DNA of 64,000 nucleotides from Roseiarcus sp963758335. GTDB lineage: Bacteria > Pseudomonadota > Alphaproteobacteria > Rhizobiales > Beijerinckiaceae. Where the stretch lies: the NCBI GenBank assembly GCA_963758335.1, contig CAVWVF010000001.1:744001-808000 (forward strand), read 5' to 3'. The translations under genes were made by a program, and so were the position numbers. Positions within the stretch are counted from its first letter, which is position 1, and each line of letters begins with the position of its first letter. Shown one piece after another: positions 8,388-16,620 of this stretch. The notes under the pieces were generated by a model, which saw only the letters and a list, made by a program, of their open reading frames with translations, was not told the origin of the DNA and searched no databases.

Positions 8388-8900
8388 GTGTGTCCAGCGA
8401 AGGCTGGCATGTTGAGCAGGAGAAAGGCCTGCCGGGGTAAGAGTCAGAAGCCCCGTAGTTTGGATAGCAGGGTGGCGGGAAACCAAGACTCTGAAGCCTA
8501 TCGACAACGTCTCCCTCGGGAAGACGACGAGTCACCGGGCCGTACGACAGTGAACGCAAAAGTGGCCTCGAAAGTGAGTAGCCCCGAAGGCCGAGCCCCC
8601 AACTGGAGGGCGAAGGCAGCATGGGGAGCCGAAATCTGATCGATGCGGCTCCAACACTTCGGCGGGGTGGAAGCGACAGCACGGTGACAAGGACATGCCG
8701 AGCAACTGGAGAAGCCCTCCTCGTCCCGGCGCGAAATCGCCGGAGCAGGGTCGATCGTATAACCGGCTCAACCGGGAAGTCGATCGAAGGCGAGAGGGTG
8801 ACGGATGGGTTCGCAGTAGCGTTGAGGCGGGGTAACGCCCGTGGAGCGAAGGAGCCCTGCTGTTTGTAAAGTCTCCGACCACAAGGAAGGCAAGGACGAG

Positions 8901-10198
8901 ATGATAAAGACGTCCATCGATTTGCAGGACCTGAGGCGGAGAATATACGTCAAGGCGAAGGCTGAGACGTCCTGGAAGTTCTGGGGATTGTACGTCCATG
9001 TCTGCAAGCTGGAAACGCTACGCGAGGCGTATGCGCTGGCCAAAAGGAACGATGGGGCTCCGGGAAGCGACGGGGTGACCTTCGAGGCTATCGAAGCGCA
9101 GGGCGTAGAGGCTTTCCTCGAGCAGATCGCGGACGAACTGGTCGGGCGCTCCTATGCGCCGTTGCCGGCCCGGAGGCAGGAAATCCCGAAGGATGGCGGC
9201 AAGGTCCGCGTCCTTTCAATTCCTGCGATCCGCGACCGGGTGGCGCAGGGTGCGCTCAAGCTCATATTGGAACCGATCTTCGAGGCGGACTTCCAACCGG
9301 GGTCGTTCGGATACCGACCGCAACGGACAGCTCATGAAGCAGTAGACCGGGTGGCGCGAGCGATCGTTCAGCACAAGACGCGCGTCATCGACATCGACTT
9401 GCGCAGCTATTTCGACAATGTCCGGCATGATCGGCTGTTGGCGAAAGTAGGCCAGCGCGTGGACGATGCCGACGTCATGCATCTGCTGAAGGTCATGCTC
9501 AAAGCCAGCGGGAAACAAGGCGTTCCGCAGGGCGGGGTGATTTCGCCGCTGCTCAGCAACATCTACCTCACCGAGGTTGACAGGATGCTGGAGCGGGCGA
9601 AGGAGGCCACGCGCTACGGCAAGTACACCTCCGTCGAATACGCGAGAGTCGCTGACGACCTGGTGATCTTGATCGACGCCCACCAGCGACATGACTGGCT
9701 GATGGCGGCGGTGGAGAAACGGCTGCGCGAGGAACTGGCCGAGCTGCAGGTCGAAATCAACGAAGAAAAGAGTCGAATCGTGGACCTCCGCCGAGGCGAG
9801 AGCTTCGGCTTTCTGGGGTTCGACTTCCGCCGAGTGCGTAGTCTGCGGGGCGCATGGCGCGCCCACTACACGCCCAAGCTCAAAAAGCGGACGGCGCTGC
9901 TACGCAAGCTCAAGGTGTTCCGCCGCCACCAATCGCAACCGGTTGATCGGGTCGTGAAGTTGATCAACCCGGTGCTGCGCGGTTGGTGAACTACTTTGCG
10001 GTGGGACACGCCAGCGAGTGCTTCGGCTTCGTGAAAGACTGGGTGGAGAAGAAGATCCGGCGCCATATGCTGCGAGCCTGGAACCGACAGGGCTTCGGCT
10101 GGGCGCGGTGGAGTAGGGGATGGCTGTACCAAACTCTGAAGCTGTTCAATGGCTACCGAGTGGTTCGACCAGCGCCGAAAGCCGCTCCGGCAGGATAG
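8901..10198 (+). pseudogene. ltrA: group II intron B reverse transcriptase/maturase, frameshifted
   Basis: About 432 residues if repaired. ATG at 8901 follows AAGGAAGGCAAGGACGAG. RT blocks: GAPGSDGVTFEAI, IPKDGGKVRVLSIPAIRDR, GSFGYRPQRTAHEAV, VIDIDLRSYFDNVRH, GVPQGGVISPLLSNIYL, and a catalytic box ARVADDLVIL, where the usual F or Y before ADD is V. A one-base deletion at 9985-9987 (GGTTGGTGAAC for GGTTGGGTGAAC) stops the frame at 9989; the maturase/thumb end (VNYFAVGHASE...) continues in the next frame to 10198. KLK-VFRRHQ also lacks one residue compared with remembered relatives. Probably inactive unless recoded. Confidence 0.88.
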
Positions 10199-10230
10199 GC
10201 CCCATAATCCTTGAGGCGAAGCAAACAGGA

Positions 10231-10264
10231 GAGCGCAGTGCGGGAAATCCGCATGCTGCGTTCG
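10231..10264 (+). ncRNA. group II intron domain V (intron B3)
   Basis: 34-nt hairpin GAGCGCAGTGCGGGAAATCC through CTGCGTTCG with a GAAA-type loop. Identical copies are at 8237-8270 (B1) and 7222-7189 minus (B2). Confidence 0.75.
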
Positions 10265-10379
10265 ACGAGGCGGGGGCTGGAAACGTGGCACGGCCGAGAT
10301 GGTGTGACACAGACGAAAGAGCGAGCCAACAGGGAACACAAACTTCGGCCTAAACCGGCGCGCCAGTCCCCGACCCTAC

Positions 10380-10420
10380 CAGTGAGAGGCTCGGGGTGAA
10401 ATTCCCCGGGCCTACTCGGC
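10380..10420 (+). ncRNA. displaced domain VI of intron A
   Basis: AGTGAGAGGCTCGGGGTGAA with its pairing partner TTCCCCGGGCCTAC forms the short domain VI stem with a bulged A. It is the missing 3' end of intron A, separated from domain V by 4.15 kb of intron B material. The same sequence follows intron C at 11257. Confidence 0.75.
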
Positions 10421-10988
10421 TTGTGTCAAGAAGACGCGCAAGCGTCATGCTGTACGAGAGATGAAGGTGGACCCTTCGAAGTCGCCTTGTAGGAGGAGGC
10501 TTCAAACCGCCATGAGCTGCTTCGGTCAAAAGCCGCGGTGGTGAACGTCATGGTCAAAAGGCGTGGCGGTGATCACGTCAGGTATGGATGAGAGAGACGA
10601 GCGCAAGCGAACCTCTGACGACGCATCGAAACAAACTTGGACGACATCGAAACCGGGGTCTCCCGCTTGCTCCGGGATCAGCGTGGAAGATACCTACTTA
10701 CTGACCACGCGGTGTCCGGTGTTCAGGAGGCGTGACTCTCATCTGGGCCTTCGTACGGAACTTGAGACCCTGCGTGGCCATGCTAAGGGAAAAGGCACAA
10801 GCGGTTGACCCGCGAGGCTGAAAGTACCGATGGGCCAGTCAGGCGCGGACCGCCCCATAGTAGCGACGAAGCGGGGTAATGCCCGTGGAGCGAAGGGGGT
10901 GGGTCACTCACGGCGTTTGTTGGGTCAACGGGAAACCGGAGGAACCCAGCTGTCTCACCGGAAGGCGTCAGCCTTCGTTGAGTGGCAC

Positions 10989-11022
10989 GAGCCGGATGAG
11001 GCGAGAGTTCTCACGTCCGGTT
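10989..11022 (+). ncRNA. group II intron domain V (intron C)
   Basis: Same 34-nt hairpin sequence as domain V of intron A (GAGCCGGATGAGGCG to CCGGTT). Intron B4 starts at the next base. Confidence 0.88.
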
Positions 11023-11255
11023 GTGTGTCCAGCGAAGGCTGGCATGTTCAGCAGGAGAAAGGCCTGCCGGGGTAAGAGTCAGAAGCCCCGTAGTTTGGAT
11101 AGCAGGGTGGCGGGAAACCAAGACTCTGAAGCCTATCGACAACGTCTCCCTCGGGAAGACGACGGCACGGCCGAGATGGTGTGACTCTCGCAGACGAAAG
11201 AGCGAGCCAACAGGGAAACTTCGGCCTAAACCGGCGCGCCAGTCCCCGACCCTAC
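11023..11255 (+). mobile_element. group II intron B4, 233-bp remnant
   Basis: Carries the first 142 bp of intron B (GTGTGTCCAGCG to GGAAGACGAC) joined to the last 91 bp (GGCACGGCC to CGACCCTAC). Domains II-V, including the catalytic hairpin, are missing, so it cannot splice. Removing it restores CCGGTT-CTGTGAGAGG, the continuous DV-DVI joint of intron C. Confidence 0.8.
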
Positions 11256-11344
11256 CTGTGAGAGGCTCGGGGTGAAATTCCCCGGGCCTACTCGGCGAAG
11301 GGAAACGGGGCGCAAGCCGCCGCGCCCTTCCTCGACTCTACTTC

Positions 11345-11575
11345 TTTACCGGGAGCGGCGGTCGCTCGACCGCCTCGGCCGATCGCCGCGACGGGCGGGC
11401 GCCACGGCGGCGCCCCGTCGGCGCCGCGCCTGTTACGCCCGCAGGCGGCTGTGAAAATTGTTGGTGAAAAGGCATATTCTGTGCTACGTTTGTTCCATCG
11501 GGACCGTCCCGTAGGAGAGCGTCGTGAGCAACAGACTTCATCCTTCGAGGCCTCATCGCCCTCGGCAACCGGCCT
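11345..11575 (-). repeat. repeat R copy 1, left part
   Basis: Read on the minus strand this matches 18540-18745 at roughly 80-85% by eye: CCTCGAAGG, TGAAGTCTGTTG, GACGCTCTCC, GAACAAACGTAGCAC, AATTTTCACAGCCGCCTGCGG, GGGGCGCCG and GACCGCCGCTCCCGG. No protein is recognised. The rest of this copy lies beyond the IS66 element at 13519-13595. Confidence 0.7.
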
Positions 11576-11599
11576 CGAAGGTGCTCGCTAGTGCCCGCC

Positions 11600-11770
11600 C
11601 TTCGAGAGGCCCGCTTCGCGGTTGGGCGTCAACGATGTTGTCGAACGCCATGATCGCGTCGTCAGCAAACCGGACAAGGGTGCTTTCCCCTTTGAGGCGC
11701 GGCCTCACCTCGGTCTCGAACCATTCGTCCAACACATAGTTCCTCGAGCCGTGAGGGTGGGTTGCGAACA
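11600..11770 (-). pseudogene. group II intron RT fragment of a further type
   Basis: The minus strand reads NYVLDEWFETEVRPRLKG then STLVRFADDAIMAFDN, the RT palm segment with the catalytic FADD box of a different group II intron subclass (family form: YLHYVLDEWFERDVKPR). No other RT blocks flank it. Ends blend into repeat R on both sides. Copy 2 of repeat R lacks this insert. Confidence 0.75.
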
Positions 11771-11783
11771 AGAGCCAGCTGTT

Positions 11784-13518
11784 GTAACCGGGGCGAATTT
11801 CCGGGCGGCGTTAGCTTGGGGCGGGCCTGACGAGAGTTGCGAGATCGGGGATTTCGGGGCCTGGAATGGCGAGGCGAGCGCCGAGATAGTCGAAGAAGGG
11901 GATTTTGAGCTTCCTGCAGGTCTTGGCGAGCCCGAGCATGACGTCGCGGGCGTCGCGGCCTCTGTCGCTGAGGGTCCCGCCGGAGATTTTGCGCTTGGTG
12001 ACGAAGACGCGGATGTCGTTTTCCGAGGCGTTGGTGTGCAGCGGAATATGGGGATGGTCGAGGACGCGCAAGAGATCGTCCTTGAGGCGAAAGAGGCGCC
12101 TGAGCAGGCTGTCGAGGGTGGCGTAGCCGGTTCTGGAGCGGTTGAAGATGCGGTCGAACTGCGCCCGCAAACGCTCGGCTTTCTCGAGGCTCGGGGCGAG
12201 CTTGTATTCTTTTAAGGCGCGATAGAACCACCAGATCATGCGCCGTGCGACCTCGATCGCGTTGCGCTGCTTGTCGTTGGCGGGGATGAGCTTGTGGACC
12301 AGGCGTTCGGCGTGCACCCAGCACAAGGCGTGTTCGCCGACGCGGAACTGGCCGGCGCCGTCTGACACGACGATGGCTTGGCCGAGCAGGCCTTGCTCGC
12401 GAACGGCGCCCCACAGAGCACCCTCGCTGGCGACCCGCACCGGATCGGGGGTGATCCTGAGATCGGCGAATCCGAGCGCGTTCAGATGGCTCGTCCAGTC
12501 TTCGTGAGACGCAAAAAGCCGCGTCGGATGGCCCGCGAGCGTGTCGATGAGGCTGAGGCTCAGATTGCAAGCCCGCATGTAGACGAGCGCCGCCTCGTTG
12601 ACCACGTAAGAGGCCGCGCCGCCCAGGAGATTGCGCAGGAACGCCAGGCGGGACTTGCTCGGGCCGGTTCGAAACGTGGTGAAGCTGTCGGAACCGATCT
12701 GGGTCGTCACGCCGCTCTTGCCTCGATGGCGGGCGCCGGTGTCGTCGACCGTGACGAAGGAAGCGCTGCTCAATCCGGTCTTCAGCACCTCGGCGTCCTC
12801 AGCGCGGAACGTCTCGAGCCTGGCGGCCAGCAGGCGCACCACCTGGCGTTTCGAAATCACCACGCCGACGCCGTTCAGCAGCGCCAGAATCCGCTCGCAG
12901 GTCATCTGTCCCTGAAAGTGCAGCATCAAGATCAGGCGCTGAAGATGCGGGCCATAGCCACCGACGATCCCGGGATCGAGCGGCGCGATCAGAGTCTTCC
13001 CATCCGGCGTTTGCCAGCGCTCGCGCCGATAGCGGGTCACCAAAGGATTCAGAACCAAGTCCTGAACGACGATCTCTTCGTAGCCCTTGTGGCGGGAACC
13101 CGCTGGCGCGTCGACCTTCACCTCGATGGTTTGCGTGACCGTCAGCTTGTCCAGGTTGCTGCCGCGCCGCTGCGTCGACCGCCCGCCCTTGGGCGCGTTC
13201 GCTTGCGAATCCGGTCGGTCCGTCGCCTTGTCCATCCCCGAGGGTTTCTGCGGCGGCCGCGGCGGCAGTTTCTTCAATCGCGCCAGTTCGTCCTTGACCG
13301 CCTGATGCTCGACCCTCAGCTTGGCCAACGCCCCGCTCACCTTCTCGTACTCCGCCTGAAAGCGGGTCACTTCGCCAATCAAAGTGCGAACCAGGCCGAT
13401 GAGCTCGGCCGGCGTCATGCGCTCAAGCGGATCACCCAAATCAACGGACATCCCCAGCTTAAATCATACTTTCCGACGCTTGACTCCCCCCTTCCGCCCG
13501 GAAATTTGCCCCGATTAC
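11784..13518 (-). mobile_element. IS66-type insertion sequence with TSD
   Basis: 1,735-bp element. Terminal inverted repeats are GTAACCGGGGCGAATTTCCG (left, from 11784) and, on the minus strand from 13518, GTAATCGGGGCAAATTTCCG. Flanks CAGCTGTT (11776-11783) and CAGCTCTT (13519-13526) make an 8-bp target duplication with one mismatch, as expected for the IS66 family. The empty site is seen in repeat R copy 2 (GAGCAAGAGCTGGCTC at 18505). Only the tnpC-type gene is present; tnpA and tnpB are absent, as in single-gene relatives. Confidence 0.85.
11811..13451 (-). CDS. IS66 family transposase (TnpC type)
   Basis: 546-residue DDE transposase. Residues about 15-60 form a leucine-rich coiled coil, followed by a basic proline-rich linker and a WQTPDGKT region. 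The DDE core shows VTVDDTGARHRG (first D), VVSDGAGQFRVG (second D) and TNASENDIRVFVTKRKISGG (E), the last being the IS66 signature. It ends with RDARDVMLGLAKTCRKLKI. Intact, with ATG at 13451. The element is probably active or recently active. Confidence 0.92.
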   Translation of the reverse strand: MSVDLGDPLERMTPAELIGLVRTLIGEVTRFQAEYEKVSGALAKLRVEHQAVKDELARLKKLPPRPPQKPSGMDKATDRPDSQANAPKGGRSTQRRGSNLDKLTVTQTIEVKVDAPAGSRHKGYEEIVVQDLVLNPLVTRYRRERWQTPDGKTLIAPLDPGIVGGYGPHLQRLILMLHFQGQMTCERILALLNGVGVVISKRQVVRLLAARLETFRAEDAEVLKTGLSSASFVTVDDTGARHRGKSGVTTQIGSDSFTTFRTGPSKSRLAFLRNLLGGAASYVVNEAALVYMRACNLSLSLIDTLAGHPTRLFASHEDWTSHLNALGFADLRITPDPVRVASEGALWGAVREQGLLGQAIVVSDGAGQFRVGEHALCWVHAERLVHKLIPANDKQRNAIEVARRMIWWFYRALKEYKLAPSLEKAERLRAQFDRIFNRSRTGYATLDSLLRRLFRLKDDLLRVLDHPHIPLHTNASENDIRVFVTKRKISGGTLSDRGRDARDVMLGLAKTCRKLKIPFFDYLGARLAIPGPEIPDLATLVRPAPS

Positions 13519-13595
13519 CAGCTCTTGCTCTAACCCTTTGAAAACGCTAAAAAGGCAATGGGCAGGCCTTGTAACAAGTTGGCATGAACGCGCGT
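13519..13595 (-). repeat. repeat R copy 1, right part
   Basis: Minus strand matches 18436-18520: CGCGTTCATGCC, TTGTTACAAGGCCTGCCC, GCGTTTTCAAAGG, TTAGAGCAAGAGCTG. Separated from the left part by the IS66 element. The 218 bp that follow (13596-13813) hold no gene that I recognise. Confidence 0.7.
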
Positions 13596-13813
13596 TCGGC
13601 GCCCGTCTATCTGGCGTCGGCGCCTCGGTTTCTTGGTTGCGGCCGCGATGACGGCGACGGTTCAACCCGGTCGCATCATACTCTATACTCTGGCTCGGAG
13701 GAAATTAAAGCGTCCTTAATACTTGATCGGACGGCCGGACCGGCGCATCCTTTCTGTTCCGCGGCGGCCGGATACAAGGCCGCCCGACAAGGGGCCGACA
13801 AGGGAGAGACGGA

Positions 13814-14245
13814 ATGACAGTTGCGCGCATTCTGACCGAGAAGGGGCGCGAGGTCTACACCACCCAGCCGCATCGCACCCTCAAGGAAGTCATCGATCTG
13901 CTCGCCGCCAGGGGCGTCGGAGCGGTCGTCGTAGCCGACGCCTCGATGAGCGTTCTGGGCATCCTTTCCGAGCGCGACGTGGTTCGCGTGATCGCCCAGC
14001 ACGGGGCGGCGGCGCTCGACGATCAGGCGTCCCGCCACATGACGCCGAAGGTGACGACCGTCACGCGCGACGACACGATCGATCACGTCATGCAGACGAT
14101 GACGGAAGGGCGCTTCCGGCATATCCCGGTCGTCGAGGAGGGGCGGCTCATCGGCATCGTTTCGATCGGAGACGTGGTCAAGCGCCATGTCAGCGCCCTC
14201 GACAGCGAACGGCAGGCGTTGCGCGAATATATCGCCACCGCATGA
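13814..14245 (+). CDS. CBS domain-containing protein
   Basis: 143 residues containing two CBS motifs (about 8-65 and 75-130), recognisable as GVGAVVVADASMSVLGILSE and RHIPVVEEGRLIGIVSIGDV. The paired CBS module binds adenine nucleotides and senses energy state; the regulated partner is unknown. No catalytic or membrane domain is attached. ATG at 13814 follows GGGAGAGACGG. It is convergent with the patatin gene. Stand-alone proteins of this size are common in alphaproteobacteria. Confidence 0.9.
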   Translation: MTVARILTEKGREVYTTQPHRTLKEVIDLLAARGVGAVVVADASMSVLGILSERDVVRVIAQHGAAALDDQASRHMTPKVTTVTRDDTIDHVMQTMTEGRFRHIPVVEEGRLIGIVSIGDVVKRHVSALDSERQALREYIATA

Positions 14246-14259
14246 TCGCCGCAGGCAAT

Positions 14260-15303
14260 TCAGTCGCCGGCGGGCTCGACTTTCGGCGCCTCGATGTGCT
14301 CCGCGATTTCCGCGGCGGCGCGACGCACCGTCTCGCGCCCGATCGCGATCAGCTCGTCCGCGCGGTGAAATTCGAACATTCCGATCTTGCCGACCTTGAG
14401 CTGCACGAGCGCGTCGGGCGGATCGCCGGCGAGCCGGGAGCGCATGATGCGGTCCTGGAGGATGTCGAAGGCGTTGACCATCACGCTCATCAGGCCGGGC
14501 GGCGCGGCCTCAGGATCGGCGGGAGCGCGCAGAGCCCCGCCCCGCCACCATCGCGCGATGACGCCGCCCGCGCTGTTCGCCGGCTCGACCACGACGGGCG
14601 GAGGGTCGAGGCGTCCGAACGGATCCTGAATCGCGGTCCCGCGGCCAACGCTCTCGCCGGTGATGTTGAGCGCGACGACGCGTTCCGCGCCGAGCGCCCG
14701 GGCGACGCTGACCGGCACCGGATTGACGATCGCGCCGTCGAACAGCCAGCGGCCTTCGATCCGGACGGGCTCGAACACGCCGGGCAGGGCGTAGGAGGCA
14801 CGGATCGCGTCGCTCAGCAGTCCGCGCCGGAGCCAGATCTCGTGCCCGCCGCCGATCTCGGTCGCGACGCCGGCGAAGCGGATCGGCAGATCCTCGATCA
14901 GGACGCCGCCCAGTTCGCTCTCGAGTTTGGCGCGCAGACGCTCGCCGCCGATGAGCCCGCCGCCGGCGAAGGAAAAATCGATGAGGCCGAACATCCGCCG
15001 CCGGGTGAGCGAACGGGCGAACGCCTCGAGCATGTCGAGCTTGCCGGCGGCGCAGCAACCTCCCACCAGCGAGCCGATCGACGAGCCGACGATCACGTCG
15101 GGCCTTATGCCCAGCGCGTCGAGCTCGTGCAGCGCGCCGATATGCGCCCACCCGCGCGCTGCGCCCGCGCCGAGCACGAAGCCGATCCGCGCCGGACGGC
15201 CGCGCATCCCGCCCGGCCCAGACTCATAATCGCTTTTCCAGTACGGAGCCCAGAACATCGCGCTGCCTTTTGACGGGATCCCGCCGGCGTTCCCTTTCGA
15301 CAC
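14260..15303 (-). CDS. rssA: patatin-like phospholipase family protein
   Basis: 347 residues from the first possible start; the fold proper begins at RIGFVLGAGAARGWAHIGAL. It has the patatin oxyanion loop (GAGAARG), nucleophile serine in VGSSIGSLVGG and catalytic Asp in LFDGAIVNPVPV, the Ser-Asp dyad of lipid acyl hydrolases. The resemblance is to bacterial RssA/NTE-type proteins. No signal peptide. An internal ATG at 15258 (MFWAPYWKSDYESGPGG) is an equally good start. Substrate unknown. Confidence 0.88.
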   Translation of the reverse strand: MSKGNAGGIPSKGSAMFWAPYWKSDYESGPGGMRGRPARIGFVLGAGAARGWAHIGALHELDALGIRPDVIVGSSIGSLVGGCCAAGKLDMLEAFARSLTRRRMFGLIDFSFAGGGLIGGERLRAKLESELGGVLIEDLPIRFAGVATEIGGGHEIWLRRGLLSDAIRASYALPGVFEPVRIEGRWLFDGAIVNPVPVSVARALGAERVVALNITGESVGRGTAIQDPFGRLDPPPVVVEPANSAGGVIARWWRGGALRAPADPEAAPPGLMSVMVNAFDILQDRIMRSRLAGDPPDALVQLKVGKIGMFEFHRADELIAIGRETVRRAAAEIAEHIEAPKVEPAGD

Positions 15304-15437
15304 TTAAAACTGCGCGCGAAAGTTCGCCAGACGATTAACGCGCGAAAAGGCATTTCCGCCCGCCTGCGGACGCCATTTCGTCTCGCGCGCCGTTCCTCGA
15401 GGGTCGGTTGGGCGGTCGCAGACCGGAATTCCGTCGA

Positions 15438-15842
15438 TCAGCCGTGCGGATCCTTCTGTTCGACAAACGCGAGACGCGGCCCCGCGGCGCCGGTCTCGAC
15501 CTTGCGGTAGAAGCACGAGCGACGGCCGGTGTGGCAGGCGCCGCCGTCGCCGGCGACGTCGACGAAGGCCAGAAAGGCGTCCTGATCGCAATCGACCCGC
15601 ATCTCGATCAGCCGTTGGGTCTGGCCGGAGGTGTCGCCCTTCCGCCAAAGCGCGCCGCGCGAGCGGGACCAGTAGTGAACGACGCCGCTCTTGAGGGTCG
15701 CCTCGAGCGCCGCCTGGTTCATATGCGCGACCATCAGCACGTCGCCGCGCCGCGCGTCGATCGCGACGCAGGTCGCGAGCCCGTCCGCGCCGAATTTCGG
15801 CTGGAACGCAAGGCCCTCTTCCCGGTCGGAGGCGTCGGACAT
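15438..15842 (-). CDS. hisI: phosphoribosyl-AMP cyclohydrolase
   Basis: 134 residues; opens the ring of phosphoribosyl-AMP in the third step of histidine synthesis. Signature residues are intact: VLMVAHMNQAAL, GVVHYWSRSRGALWRKG, the metal-binding DCDQDAFL and the C-terminal GGACHTGRRSCFYR. It lacks the HisE domain, as usual in alphaproteobacteria. It starts 3 bp after folE and is probably co-transcribed with it; the folE-hisI neighbourhood is typical of Hyphomicrobiales. Confidence 0.95.
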   Translation of the reverse strand: MSDASDREEGLAFQPKFGADGLATCVAIDARRGDVLMVAHMNQAALEATLKSGVVHYWSRSRGALWRKGDTSGQTQRLIEMRVDCDQDAFLAFVDVAGDGGACHTGRRSCFYRKVETGAAGPRLAFVEQKDPHG

Positions 15843-15845
15843 GGG

Positions 15846-16469
15846 TCAGCGCGCGCCGCGCAGGAGATTGAAGAAGCGGGTCTGTTCGTTTGGATCGTCA
15901 CGGAAGACGCCGCTGAACTGGGTCGTGACGGTGCAGGCGCCCTGCTTTCGCACGCCGCGCATCGCCATGCAGGTATGCTCGGTCTCCAGCATCACGGCGA
16001 CCCCGCGCGTGTCGAGCAATTCCTCGATCGCCCCGATGATCTGCGCCGATAGCGCCTCCTGCGTCTGCAGGCGGCGGGCGAACGCGTCGACGATCCGCGC
16101 GAGCTTCGACAGGCCGACCACGCCGCCGCGCGGATAGTAGCCAATGTGCGCCTTGCCGAAGAAGGGGGCGATGTGATGCTCACAGTGCGAGACGAAGGCG
16201 ATGTCGCGGACCAGAACGAGGTCCTGATAGCCCGACACCTCGTGGAATACGCGCTTGAGCGGCTTGCCTGGGTCTTCCCGGTAGCAGGCAAACAGTTCCT
16301 CGTAGGCTCTGGCGACGCGGCGTGTCGACGAGGCCCTCGCGGTCGGGATCGTCGCCCGCCCAGGCGATGAGCGTGCGCACGGCGGCCTGGGCTTCCTCGC
16401 GGCTCGGCTGGCGCGACTTGGGGCGGGGACGGCAGCCAGGTTCGGCCGCAGTTTCACGATTTCGTCCAT
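15846..16469 (-). CDS. folE: GTP cyclohydrolase I with two compensating frameshifts
   Basis: 207 residues, first enzyme of tetrahydrofolate synthesis. The C-terminal two thirds is canonical: HEVSGYQDLVLVRDIAFVSH, CEHHIAPFFGKAHIGYYP with zinc-binding C and H, and HTCMAMRGVRKQGACTVT. The ATG frame begins MDEIVKLRPNLAAVP, but residues about 20-50 are nonsense in this frame. The expected SREEAQAAVRTLIAWAGDDP appears in the next frame. A deletion of two bases in a CGCGCG tract near 16318 and an earlier shift near 16410 cancel out. It is probably a real change of about 30 residues or a pair of sequence errors. Confidence 0.85.
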   Translation of the reverse strand: MDEIVKLRPNLAAVPAPSRASRAARKPRPPCARSSPGRATIPTARASSTRRVARAYEELFACYREDPGKPLKRVFHEVSGYQDLVLVRDIAFVSHCEHHIAPFFGKAHIGYYPRGGVVGLSKLARIVDAFARRLQTQEALSAQIIGAIEELLDTRGVAVMLETEHTCMAMRGVRKQGACTVTTQFSGVFRDDPNEQTRFFNLLRGAR

Positions 16470-16620
16470 AAACGTCCCTCTGCGGCCGCAAGCCGGTCGT
16501 CCCGCGGCTCCCTTTTCAAGCTCGATTTCGGCTTTGCGCGTTCCTATATAGGCAACGCGGGGCGCCGCGCCAGTTTTTCGGCGATTTTTTGGCTATCTTT
16601 GGCTAGCTTTTGGCTATCTG

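Larger units (their letters stand above)
8388..10379 (+). mobile_element. group II intron B3, full-length copy with RT gene
   Basis: 1,992-bp intron from GTGTGTCCAGCG at 8388 to CGACCCTAC at 10379, the only B copy that keeps the RT gene. Domains I-III precede the RT gene (8901), domain V is at 10231-10264, and the unusually long 3' region ends in the same sequence as B1, B2 and B4. It lies in tandem behind B1 within intron A. The RT frameshift (see separate entry) may make it dependent on help. Confidence 0.85.
4384..10420 (+). mobile_element. group II intron A, interrupted by intron B copies
   Basis: Begins with GTGCG at 4384 directly after the YADD codons of RT gene E, the expected 5' end of a bacterial group II intron. 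Domains I-III occupy about 4384-4930, the maturase gene 4938-6191, and the 34-nt domain V 6192-6225. Domain VI is displaced to 10380-10420 because intron B material starts at 6226 and ends at 10379. Without that insert the joint would read CCGGTT-CAGTGAGAGG, close to the DV-DVI joint of intron C. The 3' end is near CCTAC at 10411-10415. Confidence 0.8.
10423..11294 (+). mobile_element. group II intron C, ORF-less, interrupted by B4
   Basis: Starts with GTGTC at 10423, just after the 3' end of intron A, and shows domain I-III motifs parallel to intron A (GACGCATCGAAAC, AAGTACCGATG, TAGTAGCGACGAAGC). No RT gene is present. Domain V is at 10989-11022, and domain VI (CTGTGAGAGGCTCGGGG) resumes at 11256 after the B4 insertion. 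A diverged ORF-less relative of intron A in tandem with it. Confidence 0.7.

Noticed and set aside
10230..10420. Two domain V hairpins in one intron (10231 and the DV of A)
   Set aside because: They belong to different introns: 10231-10264 is DV of B3, while DV of A is at 6192-6225 and only its domain VI is at 10380.
6226..11290. Possible CRISPR array because of repeated segments
   Set aside because: The repeats are long, of unequal length, carry RT fragments and domain V hairpins, and have no regular spacers; they are intron copies.
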